NCBI RefSeq assembly: GCF_006874465.1
Contig: NZ_VIRL01000015.1
Coordinates: forward strand, 62,001-126,000
Direction: 5' to 3'
Length of the DNA: 64,000 nucleotides
Source: Microbispora bryophytorum
Lineage (GTDB): Bacteria > Actinomycetota > Actinomycetes > Streptosporangiales > Streptosporangiaceae
The notes under the pieces were generated by a model. It was not told the DNA's origin and searched no databases. It saw only the letters and a program-made list of their open reading frames with translations. Each line of letters starts with the position of its first letter. The stretch's first letter is position 1. The translations under genes and the position numbers were made by a program. This document shows positions 53,354-62,234 of the stretch, one piece after another.

Positions 53354-53692
53354 ATGAGAATCGACGACCGCACCACGCCGGGACACGACCTGGGACTGAG
53401 TAAGCGGGAAGCCGAGGTCATGGAGCTGATCGCGACCGGTCACTCCAATGGCGAGATCGCGCGCCTGCTGTTCCTCAGCGAGAAGACCGTGAAGAACCAC
53501 GTCAACCGCATCTACGCCAAGCTGGGCGTGGATTCGAGGATGACGGCCATCTGCCGCTGGCGCGGCGAACCCGCGCCACCGGCGCCGTCAGCCCCCGGCC
53601 AGATCCCCGGCCAGATTCCCGGTGAGGACGGCGCGCAGGCCGGCCAGGCCGTACTCAAGCTCGTCCGGCTGGACGGACAGGGCAGGGCGTAG
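53354..53692 (+). CDS. Single-domain LuxR-type DNA-binding protein
   Basis: A 112-residue protein that is almost only a LuxR helix-turn-helix ([47 protein letters not shown]). It has no receiver or ligand domain. GGAGG lies five bases before the ATG at 53354. The C-terminal 40 residues are low-complexity ([12 protein letters not shown]) and read antisense over the end of the lysine aminotransferase gene. This overlap of about 105 bases may mean the natural stop was lost. It could regulate lat or the acylase operon. Confidence 0.82.
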   Translation: MRIDDRTTPGHDLGLSKREAEVMELIATGHSNGEIARLLFLSEKTVKNHVNRIYAKLGVDSRMTAICRWRGEPAPPAPSAPGQIPGQIPGEDGAQAGQAVLKLVRLDGQGRA

Positions 53693-54886
53693 CCGTACGG
53701 ACCGCTCTCCGCAGCGCAGGACCAGGATCGCCCGTTCCTCCCGGAGCCGGGCGACCAGCCCGGCGGGGTCGGGAACGTCGAAGGCGCACATCAGCCCGCG
53801 GCCGCGGGCGTTGGCGACCAGGCCCTCGGCCTCCAGACCCTGGAGGGCGCCGAGCAGCTTCTCGCCCAGGATGGCCGCTCTCGGGATCAGGGCGTCCCGC
53901 TCGACGATCTCCAGCATCCGGCGGGAGCGCAGCATGTCGACCAGGCCGCCGCCCCAGGTGGAGTTGATCCTGCCGCTGACCTGGAACACGTTGTCGGGCA
54001 CGAGGTCCACCCTGCGGCCCGCCATGATGCCCCCCACCTGGACCTTCTTCGCGAAGGCCACGATGTCGGGGGCCAAGCCGAGCTGCTGGTACGCCCAGGG
54101 GGTGCCGGTCAGTCCGACGCCGGTCTGCACCTCGTCCATGACGAACAGGGCCTCGTACTCGTGGCAGAGCGCCTGCATCGCCTGGAGGAACTCGGGGCGC
54201 ATGTGGTTGTCGCCGCCCTCGCCCTGGATCGGTTCGGCGATGAAACAGGCGATGTCGTGGCGGAACCGCTCGAACGCCTCCCTGGCCTGCGCCAGCGCCC
54301 GTTCCTCCGCCCTCTCGACGTCCCCGAAGTGGATGGCGGGGACGTCGACGCGCGGCCAGCAGAACCGGGGGAACCGTTCGGTCTTGACGGGGTCGGTGTT
54401 GGTGAGCGAAAGCGTGTAGCCGCCGCGGCCGTGGAAGGCCCGGGTGAGGTGGAGGACGCGGGTGCCGAGGCCGGGGTGGCGGCCGTGGGCCTCATTCCAG
54501 CGGCTCTTCCAGTCGAAGGCACACTTGAGCGCGTTCTCCACGGCCGCCGACCCGCCCTCGACGAAGAACAGGTGCGGCAGTTCGGGGTCGCCGAGCACCC
54601 GCCGGAACGTCTCCACGAACTCGGCGAGGTGGACGGTGTACATGTCGGAGTTGGCCGGCTTGTTGGCGGCCACCCGGCCGAGCAGCGCGACGAACTCCGG
54701 GTCGTCGGCGAAGGGGTTCACCCCGAGTGGCGACGACGCGAAGAACGTGTAGAAGTCGAGATACCTCCGGCCGTCCCGGGCGTCGACCAGCCAGGAGCCC
54801 GCACTCCTGTCCAGGTCGAGCACGAGACGGTAGCCGTCGACGAGCAGGTGCCGTGCGAGGGCGTCGTGCACGGTGGTGGGGTCCAT
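53588..54886 (-). CDS. lat: L-lysine 6-aminotransferase
   Basis: A 432-residue class III PLP aminotransferase converting lysine to alpha-aminoadipate semialdehyde with 2-oxoglutarate. LAT hallmarks: [100 protein letters not shown] and the PLP lysine in [11 protein letters not shown]. The ATG has GGAGG four bases upstream. No beta-lactam genes adjoin it, so it more likely serves lysine catabolism or stress adaptation, as in mycobacteria, than cephamycin synthesis. There is no Lrp-type regulator next to it, unlike many lat loci. Confidence 0.95.
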   Translation of the reverse strand: MDPTTVHDALARHLLVDGYRLVLDLDRSAGSWLVDARDGRRYLDFYTFFASSPLGVNPFADDPEFVALLGRVAANKPANSDMYTVHLAEFVETFRRVLGDPELPHLFFVEGGSAAVENALKCAFDWKSRWNEAHGRHPGLGTRVLHLTRAFHGRGGYTLSLTNTDPVKTERFPRFCWPRVDVPAIHFGDVERAEERALAQAREAFERFRHDIACFIAEPIQGEGGDNHMRPEFLQAMQALCHEYEALFVMDEVQTGVGLTGTPWAYQQLGLAPDIVAFAKKVQVGGIMAGRRVDLVPDNVFQVSGRINSTWGGGLVDMLRSRRMLEIVERDALIPRAAILGEKLLGALQGLEAEGLVANARGRGLMCAFDVPDPAGLVARLREERAILVLRCGERSVRLRPALSVQPDELEYGLAGLRAVLTGNLAGDLAGG

Positions 54887-54936
54887 TTCGCCTCCGCGTC
54901 ATGCTGGGAAACGAGATGATTCCCTCACATCGGGTC

Positions 54937-54963
54937 ATCTATGTGAAGGGTTTCCGCATAGAT
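54937..54963. promoter_or_regulatory. Inverted repeat in the lat upstream region
   Basis: ATCTATG (54937-54943) and CATAGAT (54957-54963) form a perfect 7-bp inverted repeat with a 13-base spacer, 50-77 bases upstream of lat, in unusually A/T-rich DNA. It resembles an Lrp/AsnC-type or two-component site in form. No owner is evident. Confidence 0.5.
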
Positions 54964-55034
54964 AGCACCTCAAGTGGACATTTTTCAGGCCGCAAGGGTA
55001 GGTTCGCCGCGGCGTGCGGCCGGCGGGTGAGGGT

Positions 55035-56690
55035 TCACAGGGCATTCAGGAAGCGGGCGGCGATGGGGACGGCGGCGCCACGGCCGGTGCCGCCGTGCTC
55101 GACGAACACGGCGAAGGCGAGGTCACCCTGGTAGCCGATGAACCAGGCGTGGTCCTGCCCGCCCTGCCCGTCCTCGGCGGTGCCGGTCTTGCCCGCGACC
55201 CCCTGCGGCAGGTCGGAACCCGCGGCGGTCCCGTCGATCGTGACCGCACTCATCAGCGAGCGCAGTCCCTCCGCCACGTTGGACGGCAGGGGCACGCTCT
55301 GCGGCAGTTCCCCCTGCGACGCCTCGTCCGCCAGCGGGCGGGCCGGCCGCCACTCGCCGCTCTCCACCGCGGCGGCGACCAGCGCCATGCACAGCGGGGT
55401 CGCCTCGACCGTGCCCTGTCCGAAGGAGTCCTCGGCGAGCGCGTCCTGGTTCTCCGGCCGCCGCATGCTGCCGCACGTGCTCGCGCCGGCGCTCTCCCCC
55501 GGCACGCCGAAGCCGAACGCCCTGGCCTGGTCGACCAGGGTGTCACCGTTCAGCCGCTCGATCGTCAGCCTGGCGAACGAGGTGTTGCACGACAGGGCGA
55601 ACGCCTGCCGCAGGGTGACGGTCCCGTGGTTCTCGTCCTTGTAGTTGTGGATCGGCCGGTTGAAGGGGATCTGGTAGACCGCCGCGCAGTCCACCGTGCT
55701 GTCGGGAGACAGCCCGTTGTTGAGCAGCGCCGCCGCCGTGACCGTCTTGAACGTCGAACCGGGGGGGTACTTGCGCTCGAACGCCGCCCGGTCGCCCAAC
55801 CGGTCGGCGACCGCGAGGATCTCCCCCGTGGACGCCCGTACGGCCACGATGGCGGCCCGCTGCACGCCGTCCAGCGCCCGGGCCGCCGCGGCCTGCACCG
55901 CGTAGTCGATCGTGGTCCGTACGCCGACCGGCCGCTTTTCCGGCTTGTAGGACAGGACGGTCTTCGCCGGCATGCCCGGGTTGTCGACCTCCAGCGCCCA
56001 TCCCACGGCCACACCCGTCGTGGGCGCCACCCCCTGGTTCATCAGGTTGTCGAGGTAGGCGTCGGCGCCCGAGTTCTGCGGGAGCTCCCGCCCCGTCCTC
56101 GTCACCGGCCGCAGCGGCCCCGCCTCCGGCTCGGTCCTGACGAGGCTGCCGCCGGGCTGGATCTCCGGATGCAGGACGGACGGCGTCCAGACGACCTTCC
56201 ACGTGAGGTCGCGCACCGCCAGGCGCAGGCTGGAGTCGAAGCGCCAGGTGCCGGCGTCCTGCTCGTCCCGCTCCTGCGTGAAGGGGATCTCGGCCGTCTC
56301 GTCTCCCGTGCGCACGAGGTTGCCGACCGTGATCCGCAGCGACTTGGAGAGGGCGGCGTCCTCGAACTCGCGGTGCTCGTCCGCGAAGTCGTCCGGGGGA
56401 TCGTCGACCAGATCGCGCATGGCGTCGTAGTCGCTCTTGACCCAGGCCTGGAAGTAGGCGGCGGCCGTCTCGTCCGGAGAGCCTTCCGGGGAACTCACCG
56501 GGGACGGTTCCGGAGACGAGCCGGGGCGGAGCTGCAGCGTCTGCGGGCCGCCGGGTGCGGGTGTCCCCCGCGGCGCGGCGACGAAGTCCGCGTCCGACGA
56601 TTGCCTGCCGGACACAATGAGTCCGGCAACGCCGAAGACGAAGATGGCCGCGGCGACCACGACGAGGGCGAGCAGGGCCCTGTTCCGCAT
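55035..56690 (-). CDS. Class B penicillin-binding protein, MecA_N type
   Basis: A 551-residue transpeptidase anchored by an N-terminal helix (residues 5-27). A Pro/Ser-rich spacer and an NTF2-like MecA_N domain (about 73-180, ETAAAYFQAWVKSDYDAM) precede the transpeptidase domain. The active-site motif is Ser312-Thr-Phe-Lys315 (PPGSTFKTVTAA), the SxN is SCNTSF, and the KTG is near residue 501 (AGKTGTAEDG). It cross-links peptidoglycan; MecA_N members are often low-affinity, beta-lactam-tolerant PBPs. It starts at the ATG nearest the divergent spermidine-synthase-like gene, 32 bases away. Confidence 0.92.
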   Translation of the reverse strand: MRNRALLALVVVAAAIFVFGVAGLIVSGRQSSDADFVAAPRGTPAPGGPQTLQLRPGSSPEPSPVSSPEGSPDETAAAYFQAWVKSDYDAMRDLVDDPPDDFADEHREFEDAALSKSLRITVGNLVRTGDETAEIPFTQERDEQDAGTWRFDSSLRLAVRDLTWKVVWTPSVLHPEIQPGGSLVRTEPEAGPLRPVTRTGRELPQNSGADAYLDNLMNQGVAPTTGVAVGWALEVDNPGMPAKTVLSYKPEKRPVGVRTTIDYAVQAAAARALDGVQRAAIVAVRASTGEILAVADRLGDRAAFERKYPPGSTFKTVTAAALLNNGLSPDSTVDCAAVYQIPFNRPIHNYKDENHGTVTLRQAFALSCNTSFARLTIERLNGDTLVDQARAFGFGVPGESAGASTCGSMRRPENQDALAEDSFGQGTVEATPLCMALVAAAVESGEWRPARPLADEASQGELPQSVPLPSNVAEGLRSLMSAVTIDGTAAGSDLPQGVAGKTGTAEDGQGGQDHAWFIGYQGDLAFAVFVEHGGTGRGAAVPIAARFLNAL

Positions 56691-56722
56691 ACGGTTCTCA
56701 TATCACGCGAAAGGAGTCATAG

Positions 56723-57565
56723 GTGGCAAGGAGCAGAGAACCGTTGCCAGGCCGCTATCCGGTGACCTTCGGCGAGGTGGAGCTCCTGCGCGACCTCGAC
56801 CGGCCCGACGGGTGGATGGTGATCAGGGACGGCGTTCCCCAGTCGTACGTGGACCTGACCGATCCCACCTATCTCGACTTCTCGTACACGCAGCTCATGG
56901 CGAGCGTGATCGACTGCCTGCCCGAAGGCCCGCTCGACGCCGTCCACATCGGCGGCGGAGCATGCACGGTCCCGCGCTACATCTCCGCGCGACGGGCCGG
57001 CTCCCGGCACATCGTCGTCGAGCCGGACGCCGGGCTGGTCCAGCTCGTACGCGACCAGCTCAACCTCAAGTCGGTGCCCCGGCTGAAGGTGCGGGTGATG
57101 GACGGCCGTGCGGCGACGACGGACCTCAGGGACGACTCGGCCGACCTGTTCGTGCTCGACGCGTTCTCGGGCGCGACGATGCCGGTCGAGCTGGCGACCG
57201 TCCAGTACATGACGGAGATCGCCCGCGTCCTGCGCGCCTCCGGCGTGGCGCTGATCAACGTGGCGGACGGAAAGGGCCTGCCCTTCGTGAAGCGGGTCGC
57301 CTCCACGGTGAGCCGAGTCTTCCCGCACGCCGCGCTGCTGGCCGAGCCCGGCATCCTGCGCGGGCGCAGGTTCGGCAACGTCGTACTGACGGCCTCGTCC
57401 GGTGACCTGCCGATCGAGGCACTCACCAGGAAGGCGGCGGGCGGCCTCACCCAGGCGCGATGCTTGGCGGACGAGGACCTGAGCCGCCTGGTCGCCGGTG
57501 CCGCTCCCATCCACGATGGGGACGCCGTCCTCGCCCCCGTCCCTCCGCCAGGACTGTTCGACTAG
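56723..57565 (+). CDS. Spermidine synthase-like SAM-fold protein
   Basis: A 280-residue protein with the spermine/spermidine synthase Rossmann domain: YTQLMASVIDCLP, the VHIGGGACTVPRYI nucleotide loop, VVEPDAGLVQLVRDQLNL, VRVMDGRAATTDLRDDSADLFVLDAFSGATMP. The catalytic Asp positions of true SpeE are only partly matched, and the family (fused or stand-alone) has many members of unknown substrate. The GTG at 56723 has AAGGAG seven bases upstream. It is divergent from the PBP gene, sharing a short promoter region. Confidence 0.85.
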   Translation: MARSREPLPGRYPVTFGEVELLRDLDRPDGWMVIRDGVPQSYVDLTDPTYLDFSYTQLMASVIDCLPEGPLDAVHIGGGACTVPRYISARRAGSRHIVVEPDAGLVQLVRDQLNLKSVPRLKVRVMDGRAATTDLRDDSADLFVLDAFSGATMPVELATVQYMTEIARVLRASGVALINVADGKGLPFVKRVASTVSRVFPHAALLAEPGILRGRRFGNVVLTASSGDLPIEALTRKAAGGLTQARCLADEDLSRLVAGAAPIHDGDAVLAPVPPPGLFD

Positions 57566-57835
57566 CTTGATGTTCATGGGCCTTGGCCGGGTCGGTCACT
57601 GCGCCGGAAGGAACCTCCGGTCCTCGCGAAGCCCGCTCCGCCGGGCCCTCGCTCCGGTCCTCGCTCCCTCCCGCTCCGTTCCCTCGCCGCCTCCCACTCT
57701 GCTCCGTTCCTTCGCTGTCTCGCTCCCTCCCGCTCCGTTCCCTCGCTGCCTCCCACTCCGCTCCTTCGGTCCTTCCGCTCCGGCGGCCCGATGAGCTTTG
57801 TGGACAGCGCACCAGCGACCCTCGTGCCCTGGTCG
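57566..57835. repeat. Repeat-rich spacer with two 48-bp direct copies
   Basis: A block beginning CGCTCCCTCCCGCTCCGTTC occurs at about 57662-57710 and again at 57721-57766 (59-bp period), with shorter related CTCCGTTCCCTCG pieces on both sides (57630-57780). No gene is evident. On the minus strand it is an extended Glu/Arg-rich open frame without homology. Such GC-skewed purine/pyrimidine repeats are common between genes in this group and may be an intergenic repeat family. Confidence 0.65.
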
Positions 57836-60745
57836 TCATTCCCGTAGCCGGTTGATGCGGGTGGGCTGGTAGGTGAAGGCCCAGCGGTCGGTGCCGGTCT
57901 TGTGGCGGGTGTAGCGGTCGGGGTGCTGGTAGCGGTCGCGGTTGTGGAACTGGCAGGCCGGGCCGAGGAGTTTCAGGTCGGTCAGGCCGCCGGTGCTCCA
58001 GTTGTCGGCGTGGTCGATCTGGCACATGGTGGCGGGCAGCGGGCAGCCGTCGATCCAGCAGGTGGCGTAGCGGGCGTAAACGGCCCGTCGCTGGGCGGGG
58101 GTGGCCAGGCGGACCTTGCGGCCCATGTCCAGCACCTGCCCCTCGGCATCCGTCACCATCCGCACCAGGCTGCTGGTGCGGGCCAGGCGATGCACGCTGG
58201 CGAGGGGCAGCATCTGCCCGGTCGCCAGCAACAACCCCGGCGCGGTGCCCAGCAAAGCTCCCGGCCCCGGCTCGCCCGGCGCTGCCCCCGGCAGCGTTCG
58301 TGACGCTGTTCCCGATGGCGTCCCCGCTTGTCTCCCCGGCGCTGCTCCCAGTGGCGTTCCCGCTGCCCCCGGCTCCGGCTCGCCCGGCGGTGCTTCCGGC
58401 ACTGCGCCCGGTGCTGTTCCCGTTGTCCCCGACGTGCAGGAGCACCGGACCTCGCCGCCGCACCCGCACGCCCTCTGGCCATCTGCCGCGTCCTGCTGAT
58501 CCCGGCCCTGCTCATCACTGCCTGGCTCATCGAAGCCGGGCTCACAACGGCGGTCCGGCTCGTGGCGGCGCTGCTCACAGCGCATGTCGCTCTGGTTCTC
58601 AGGCGTGCCCAGCGCATGCCTGCAGTCCCCCGCAGGCCGATGCCCGGCGTGGGCGTGATGCGCAGCGGCGTCCTCAGGGGGAGGGTCCGGCCATTGCGCT
58701 GCGCGGGGAGGCGCTGCGCTGGGAGGCGCTGCGTGTGGAGGTGCTGCGTGTGGAGGTGCTGCGTGTGCAGGCGCGCTACCGCCGTAGGCAGGCCATGCTG
58801 GTGCAGGCTCGGGGTCTGTTTCAGCTTGGGCTGCGGCATGGTCGCGGTCTGCGGCCTTAGGCGGTGCGGTGTCGTCGCCCTCGGTAGACGCGAGGTCAAG
58901 GTCGGTGCTCCCGGCGGCGGCGTCCGCGGCTGCCCCGGCATCGGCATCGGCATCGGATGCCGGACCGGCTGCCGCCTCGGCATCGGCGGTGCCGGGGTCA
59001 TCTGGCCGGTGGGGGCCCTCACCCTGAGCAGGTGCGGCAGCACCGGTCATGCCCACGTCACCCACATCACCGGGGTCGGCGTCGCCGAGGTTGCGGCGAT
59101 CGTCGTCGCCGGGGATGGCGTCGTCGACGTCGCCGCCTTCCACCGGGCAGGGCCCGTCAACGCTTCCGGTGTCGCCGGAGAGGCCGGTGTCCTCGCCGTC
59201 CCAGCCATCCTCGGCACTGGCCGCGCCCTCGGCTGCATCCTGAGCGTCCTGGCCGTCGCCGGCACCCTCACCGCCCTGCTGCGCGCCCTCGGTGCCCTCG
59301 CCGTTCTCGGCGTTCTCGGCGTTCTCGGCGTTCTCGCTGTCCCGGCCGCCCTCGGCGTCCTCGGTGCCCGGCGTGTCCTTAGCGTTCTCGCTCCCCCAGC
59401 CATCCTCGGCGTAGTCCACAGCCTGGCCGTCCTCGGTGTCCTCGGTGCCCTGCGTGTCCTTAGCGTTCTCGCCGCCCTTGGTGTCTTCGGCGCTCTGGGC
59501 GTCCTGGGTGGCTTCGGTGGTTTCGGGGTGGTCGGGGGCGGGGTCTTCGGGGTGGTCGGGTTGGTCAGGTTCGGGGTCGGTGGGGAGGGATTCGGCGTTG
59601 ACCAGGACCAGGAGCTCGGCGACGATCTTCTGCTCCATCAACGCGATGAACGCATCCGCCTGGCGGACCCGCAGCGGCCGATCATCGCCCTCCGCACGCG
59701 GCTTGGCATAAGCATCCAGCAGCGCCCGCAACCGGGCCGCCGCCTCACGCGGCAGATAGAACTCCCCCTCCAAGCCCCCACCCGCAGTGGGGCGGACCCG
59801 CAGAAACCGCCGCCCGTAATCGGCCCGCTCGTCGCGGTCTTCACCGTCGGGGTCCAGCACCGCCCGCAAGTAGCGGCCGGCCTTGGCCACCTCCGCCGGC
59901 CCCGCCTTACCCGCCAACTCCAGCAGAATCGGCTCGGCCAGCCCCGCATGCTCATCACTCAACCGCGCGGTGGCCGTGCAAATCGCCTCCACCACCCCCG
60001 CCGACAACACCCCGGCGGCGAACTTCTCCCGCACCCTCGGCAGACGCGCCAACTCCACCGCCAAAGTCAGCAGACGGCCCGCCCCCGCCACGCTCATCCC
60101 GGCAGCGGTGCGCAACCAACTACGAGTCGAGGCATGCCCATGCTGCTTGGCCTGCCCCGCCCGATGCACCCGCCCCACCCGATCAGCAAGAGCGCACGTG
60201 ATCCGATCCCGCGCGAACAGCAAATCCTCAGCCTCGGCCACGCAGATGTCCCCATCGCCCGGCAACGCCGCCAGCGCCAACGCCTGCGCCGACTCACGCA
60301 ACGAACCCACCAAAACCCACGACGACCGGCCCCCAGCAGCACCAGTAGCAGCATCGCGGGCACCGGCACCACGTGCGCTCCCGGCACCGGCACCACCGGT
60401 GCTCCCAGCGTCGGCACCACCAGCGCTGTCGGCACTCGAACCATGGGCACTCGAACCATGGGCACCGCCACCGGCGGCGGCAGCAGCGGCAGCGGCAGCG
60501 GCGCTCGCAGCACTGGTCGCGTCGTCGCCGGTGTCCTCACCACCCGTGAGCCCACTGCTGGCGCTGCTGTCAGCCTCGGTGCGGCTCGCGTGCCGCGCCG
60601 GCTGGGGATCGGCGATCGGGAAGTGCTCGCGGGCGAGCGAACCTTCCGACGACCACAGAGGGGAATCGGCGGTCAGCCGATCCCACCACTCTCCAGAGCT
60701 ATTCGAACGACGAGAGCGCTCAGGATCGAGGTCGAACAGATCCAT
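57836..60745 (-). CDS. DUF222-HNH endonuclease with giant disordered insert
   Basis: A 969-residue protein of the DUF222 (13E12 repeat) type. Residues about 130-360 are the helical DUF222 domain (LPGDGDICVAEAEDLLFARDRITCALADRVGR...LDAYAKPRAEGDDRP). The C-terminal 110 residues are the HNH nuclease (CWIDGCPLPATMCQIDHADNWSTGG...CQFHNRDRYQ). Between them lie about 450 residues of low complexity: acidic AED/KDTQGTED repeats, then Ala/Pro/His repeats (HAAPPHAAPP), then a Gly/Pro/Thr section with a CGCGGEVRCSC cluster. The ATG at 60745 has GAGGAGG upstream. Usual members are 400-550 residues, so the insert is exceptional. The active site looks intact. Confidence 0.9.
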   Translation of the reverse strand: MDLFDLDPERSRRSNSSGEWWDRLTADSPLWSSEGSLAREHFPIADPQPARHASRTEADSSASSGLTGGEDTGDDATSAASAAAAAAAAAAGGGAHGSSAHGSSADSAGGADAGSTGGAGAGSARGAGARDAATGAAGGRSSWVLVGSLRESAQALALAALPGDGDICVAEAEDLLFARDRITCALADRVGRVHRAGQAKQHGHASTRSWLRTAAGMSVAGAGRLLTLAVELARLPRVREKFAAGVLSAGVVEAICTATARLSDEHAGLAEPILLELAGKAGPAEVAKAGRYLRAVLDPDGEDRDERADYGRRFLRVRPTAGGGLEGEFYLPREAAARLRALLDAYAKPRAEGDDRPLRVRQADAFIALMEQKIVAELLVLVNAESLPTDPEPDQPDHPEDPAPDHPETTEATQDAQSAEDTKGGENAKDTQGTEDTEDGQAVDYAEDGWGSENAKDTPGTEDAEGGRDSENAENAENAENGEGTEGAQQGGEGAGDGQDAQDAAEGAASAEDGWDGEDTGLSGDTGSVDGPCPVEGGDVDDAIPGDDDRRNLGDADPGDVGDVGMTGAAAPAQGEGPHRPDDPGTADAEAAAGPASDADADAGAAADAAAGSTDLDLASTEGDDTAPPKAADRDHAAAQAETDPEPAPAWPAYGGSAPAHAAPPHAAPPHAAPPSAAPPRAAQWPDPPPEDAAAHHAHAGHRPAGDCRHALGTPENQSDMRCEQRRHEPDRRCEPGFDEPGSDEQGRDQQDAADGQRACGCGGEVRCSCTSGTTGTAPGAVPEAPPGEPEPGAAGTPLGAAPGRQAGTPSGTASRTLPGAAPGEPGPGALLGTAPGLLLATGQMLPLASVHRLARTSSLVRMVTDAEGQVLDMGRKVRLATPAQRRAVYARYATCWIDGCPLPATMCQIDHADNWSTGGLTDLKLLGPACQFHNRDRYQHPDRYTRHKTGTDRWAFTYQPTRINRLRE

Positions 60746-60786
60746 CACGCCCTCCTCAAGAAATTCGAAAACCTGTGTGAATTCTT

Positions 60787-61320
60787 TCACTCTCCGTGAG
60801 CATGCGGCAAGCCCGTCAGCCGATAAGCTGGGATCACAGGCGAGACGGGATTCAGACCTGTCACACCGTCACCGGTGACGGCTCGCTCGTACGACCGGAG
60901 CGTCTCGACGAACACGCGCCGCTGCTCACTCGTCAGCGGCTCCAGCGCACTGCGCCAGGCACAGGCGCCGCGAGCGAGCCAGGCGTCGACCGCCTCCCGA
61001 TTGGCCTCGGCGATGCTCACGATCGTGCGGCGGCGGTCCGCCTCGTCCTCGCGCCGGTTCACGACACCCTTGCGGCTGAGGTCGCCCACCATCAGACTCA
61101 CGGTGGCCGGGGCGACCTCCAGCCGGGCGGCGAGTTCGTTCACCGTGAGTGGACCGTCGAACAGCAGATAGGACAGCAGCGACAGATGCCGTGGCGCCAG
61201 GTCGAGCGTCCGGAGCGGCTCAGGGACCGGCATGCGCTTGGCGCGGCCCACCAGACGCGGCATCAGCAGCAGGAGGGTTCGGACCCCCTCATCCAGACTC
61301 AGCCCCTCATCCGTTGACAT
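60787..61320 (-). CDS. MarR family transcriptional regulator
   Basis: A 177-residue winged-helix regulator. The core is PRHLSLLSYLLFDGPLTVNELAARLEVAPATVSLMVGDLSRKGVVNRREDEADRRRTIVSI, with the DxRR wing. The ATG at 61320 gives family length; upstream in-frame codons run through the intergenic operator. It is divergent from the deazaflavin-oxidoreductase gene, which it probably represses, releasing it on binding a phenolic or redox-active ligand. Confidence 0.9.
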   Translation of the reverse strand: MSTDEGLSLDEGVRTLLLLMPRLVGRAKRMPVPEPLRTLDLAPRHLSLLSYLLFDGPLTVNELAARLEVAPATVSLMVGDLSRKGVVNRREDEADRRRTIVSIAEANREAVDAWLARGACAWRSALEPLTSEQRRVFVETLRSYERAVTGDGVTGLNPVSPVIPAYRLTGLPHAHGE

Positions 61321-61340
61321 ACGTTGATCTCCAAAATACC

Positions 61341-61357
61341 TTTGCTGCCAAAGCAAA
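61341..61357. promoter_or_regulatory. MarR-type operator
   Basis: TTTGCT-GCCAA-AGCAAA (61341-61357) is a perfect inverted repeat with a 5-base spacer, in the 66-base gap between the divergent MarR and oxidoreductase genes. It overlaps an AATACT -10-like box. Confidence 0.65.
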
Positions 61358-61386
61358 TACTTATGAGGCTCGGGAGCCATCGTCGC

Positions 61387-61800
61387 ATGTCCGAATGGAA
61401 CGACAAGATCATCCAAGAGTTCCGCGCGAACGCCGGCATGGTCGGCGGACCGTTCGAGGGGTCACCTCTGATCCTGCTGACGACCACCGGCGCAAGAACG
61501 GGCGCCGCCCGGACGAACCCGGTCGCCTGCCTGCGTGACGGGGACAGAATCCTCGTGTTCGCCTCCTACGCGGGCGCGCCACGCCACCCGGACTGGTATC
61601 ACAACCTGCTCGCCAATCCCACGGTGACCGTCGAGGCGGGCGACGGCACGGCGATCGAGACGTTCACCGCCACGGCCGTACCGCTGACGGGCGAGGAACG
61701 CGACCGCATGTACGCCCGGCAGGCCGAGCTGAGGCCGATCTTCGCCGACTACCAGGCCCGTACCTCCCGCGTGATCCCGGTCGTCGCCCTTTACCGGTAA
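61387..61800 (+). CDS. Deazaflavin (F420)-dependent oxidoreductase-family protein
   Basis: A 137-residue split-barrel protein of the Ddn/nitroreductase F420 family. Typical motifs are GPFEGSPLILLTTTGARTGAARTNPVACLRDGDRILVFASYAGAPRHPDWYHNLLANPTVTVE and a C-terminal FADYQARTSRVIPVVAL. The ATG at 61387 is preferred; an ATG at 61363 would add 8 residues. It likely reduces a quinone or nitro compound with F420H2 under MarR control. Confidence 0.92.
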   Translation: MSEWNDKIIQEFRANAGMVGGPFEGSPLILLTTTGARTGAARTNPVACLRDGDRILVFASYAGAPRHPDWYHNLLANPTVTVEAGDGTAIETFTATAVPLTGEERDRMYARQAELRPIFADYQARTSRVIPVVALYR

Positions 61801-61914
61801 GACCGCGAACGTGGCCGGGCGATCGGCGACGAGCCGCTGCGGTTCCACGACGGGCTGCGGGCGGAGAACGAGCGGAGCTTCCCCCTGCTGGAGCAGGCCT
61901 CCCCCGGGACTGCC
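61801..61914 (+). other. Possible gene remnant
   Basis: The 114 bases after the oxidoreductase stop read in one frame as a protein-like stretch (AIGDEPLRFHDGLRAENERSFPLLEQA) with no start codon and no recognised domain. It may be the degraded tail of a former gene, or chance coding character. Confidence 0.25.
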
Positions 61915-62187
61915 CTACGACTGCGGCGATCCGGCCTCGTGGTCCGCCGCGATGGCGTCGATGCGTGCGGCGAGCTTGTAGTCGAGGTCGGTCAGGCCGC
62001 CGGCGTCGTGGGTGGTCAGCGCCAGGTGGAGGGTGCGCCATCGGATGTCGATGTCGGGATGATGGTTCAGGGCCTCGGCCTGCTCGGCGATGTCGTTCAC
62101 GATCGCGATGGCCGTACGGAAATCTCGGGCGACCACGGTCCTGCGGATCGTGTCTCCCTCGCGGCGCCACTCGGAAGCCTCGTACAT
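61915..62187 (-). CDS. Pterin-4a-carbinolamine dehydratase
   Basis: A 90-residue PhhB/DCoH-family enzyme that dehydrates 4a-hydroxytetrahydropterin. The active-site histidines are in LNHHPDIDIRWRTLHLALTTHDAGGLTDLD. It is full length with an ATG start. No aromatic amino acid hydroxylase gene is adjacent, so it may recycle pterin for another enzyme or act in molybdopterin-related chemistry. Confidence 0.93.
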   Translation of the reverse strand: MYEASEWRREGDTIRRTVVARDFRTAIAIVNDIAEQAEALNHHPDIDIRWRTLHLALTTHDAGGLTDLDYKLAARIDAIAADHEAGSPQS

Positions 62188-62234
62188 GGCATCAGGACAT
62201 CACGAAACACGGCCGATTGTGTAGATTCGCCCGC

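Noticed and set aside
53588..54886. Cephamycin (beta-lactam) cluster signalled by lat
   Set aside because: No pcbAB, pcbC or cef genes nearby. lat also occurs in lysine catabolism or stress response.
58328..60799. 823-codon plus-strand frame opposite the HNH gene
   Set aside because: Translated repeats have no domain. The minus strand encodes DUF222 and HNH with a proper ribosome binding site.
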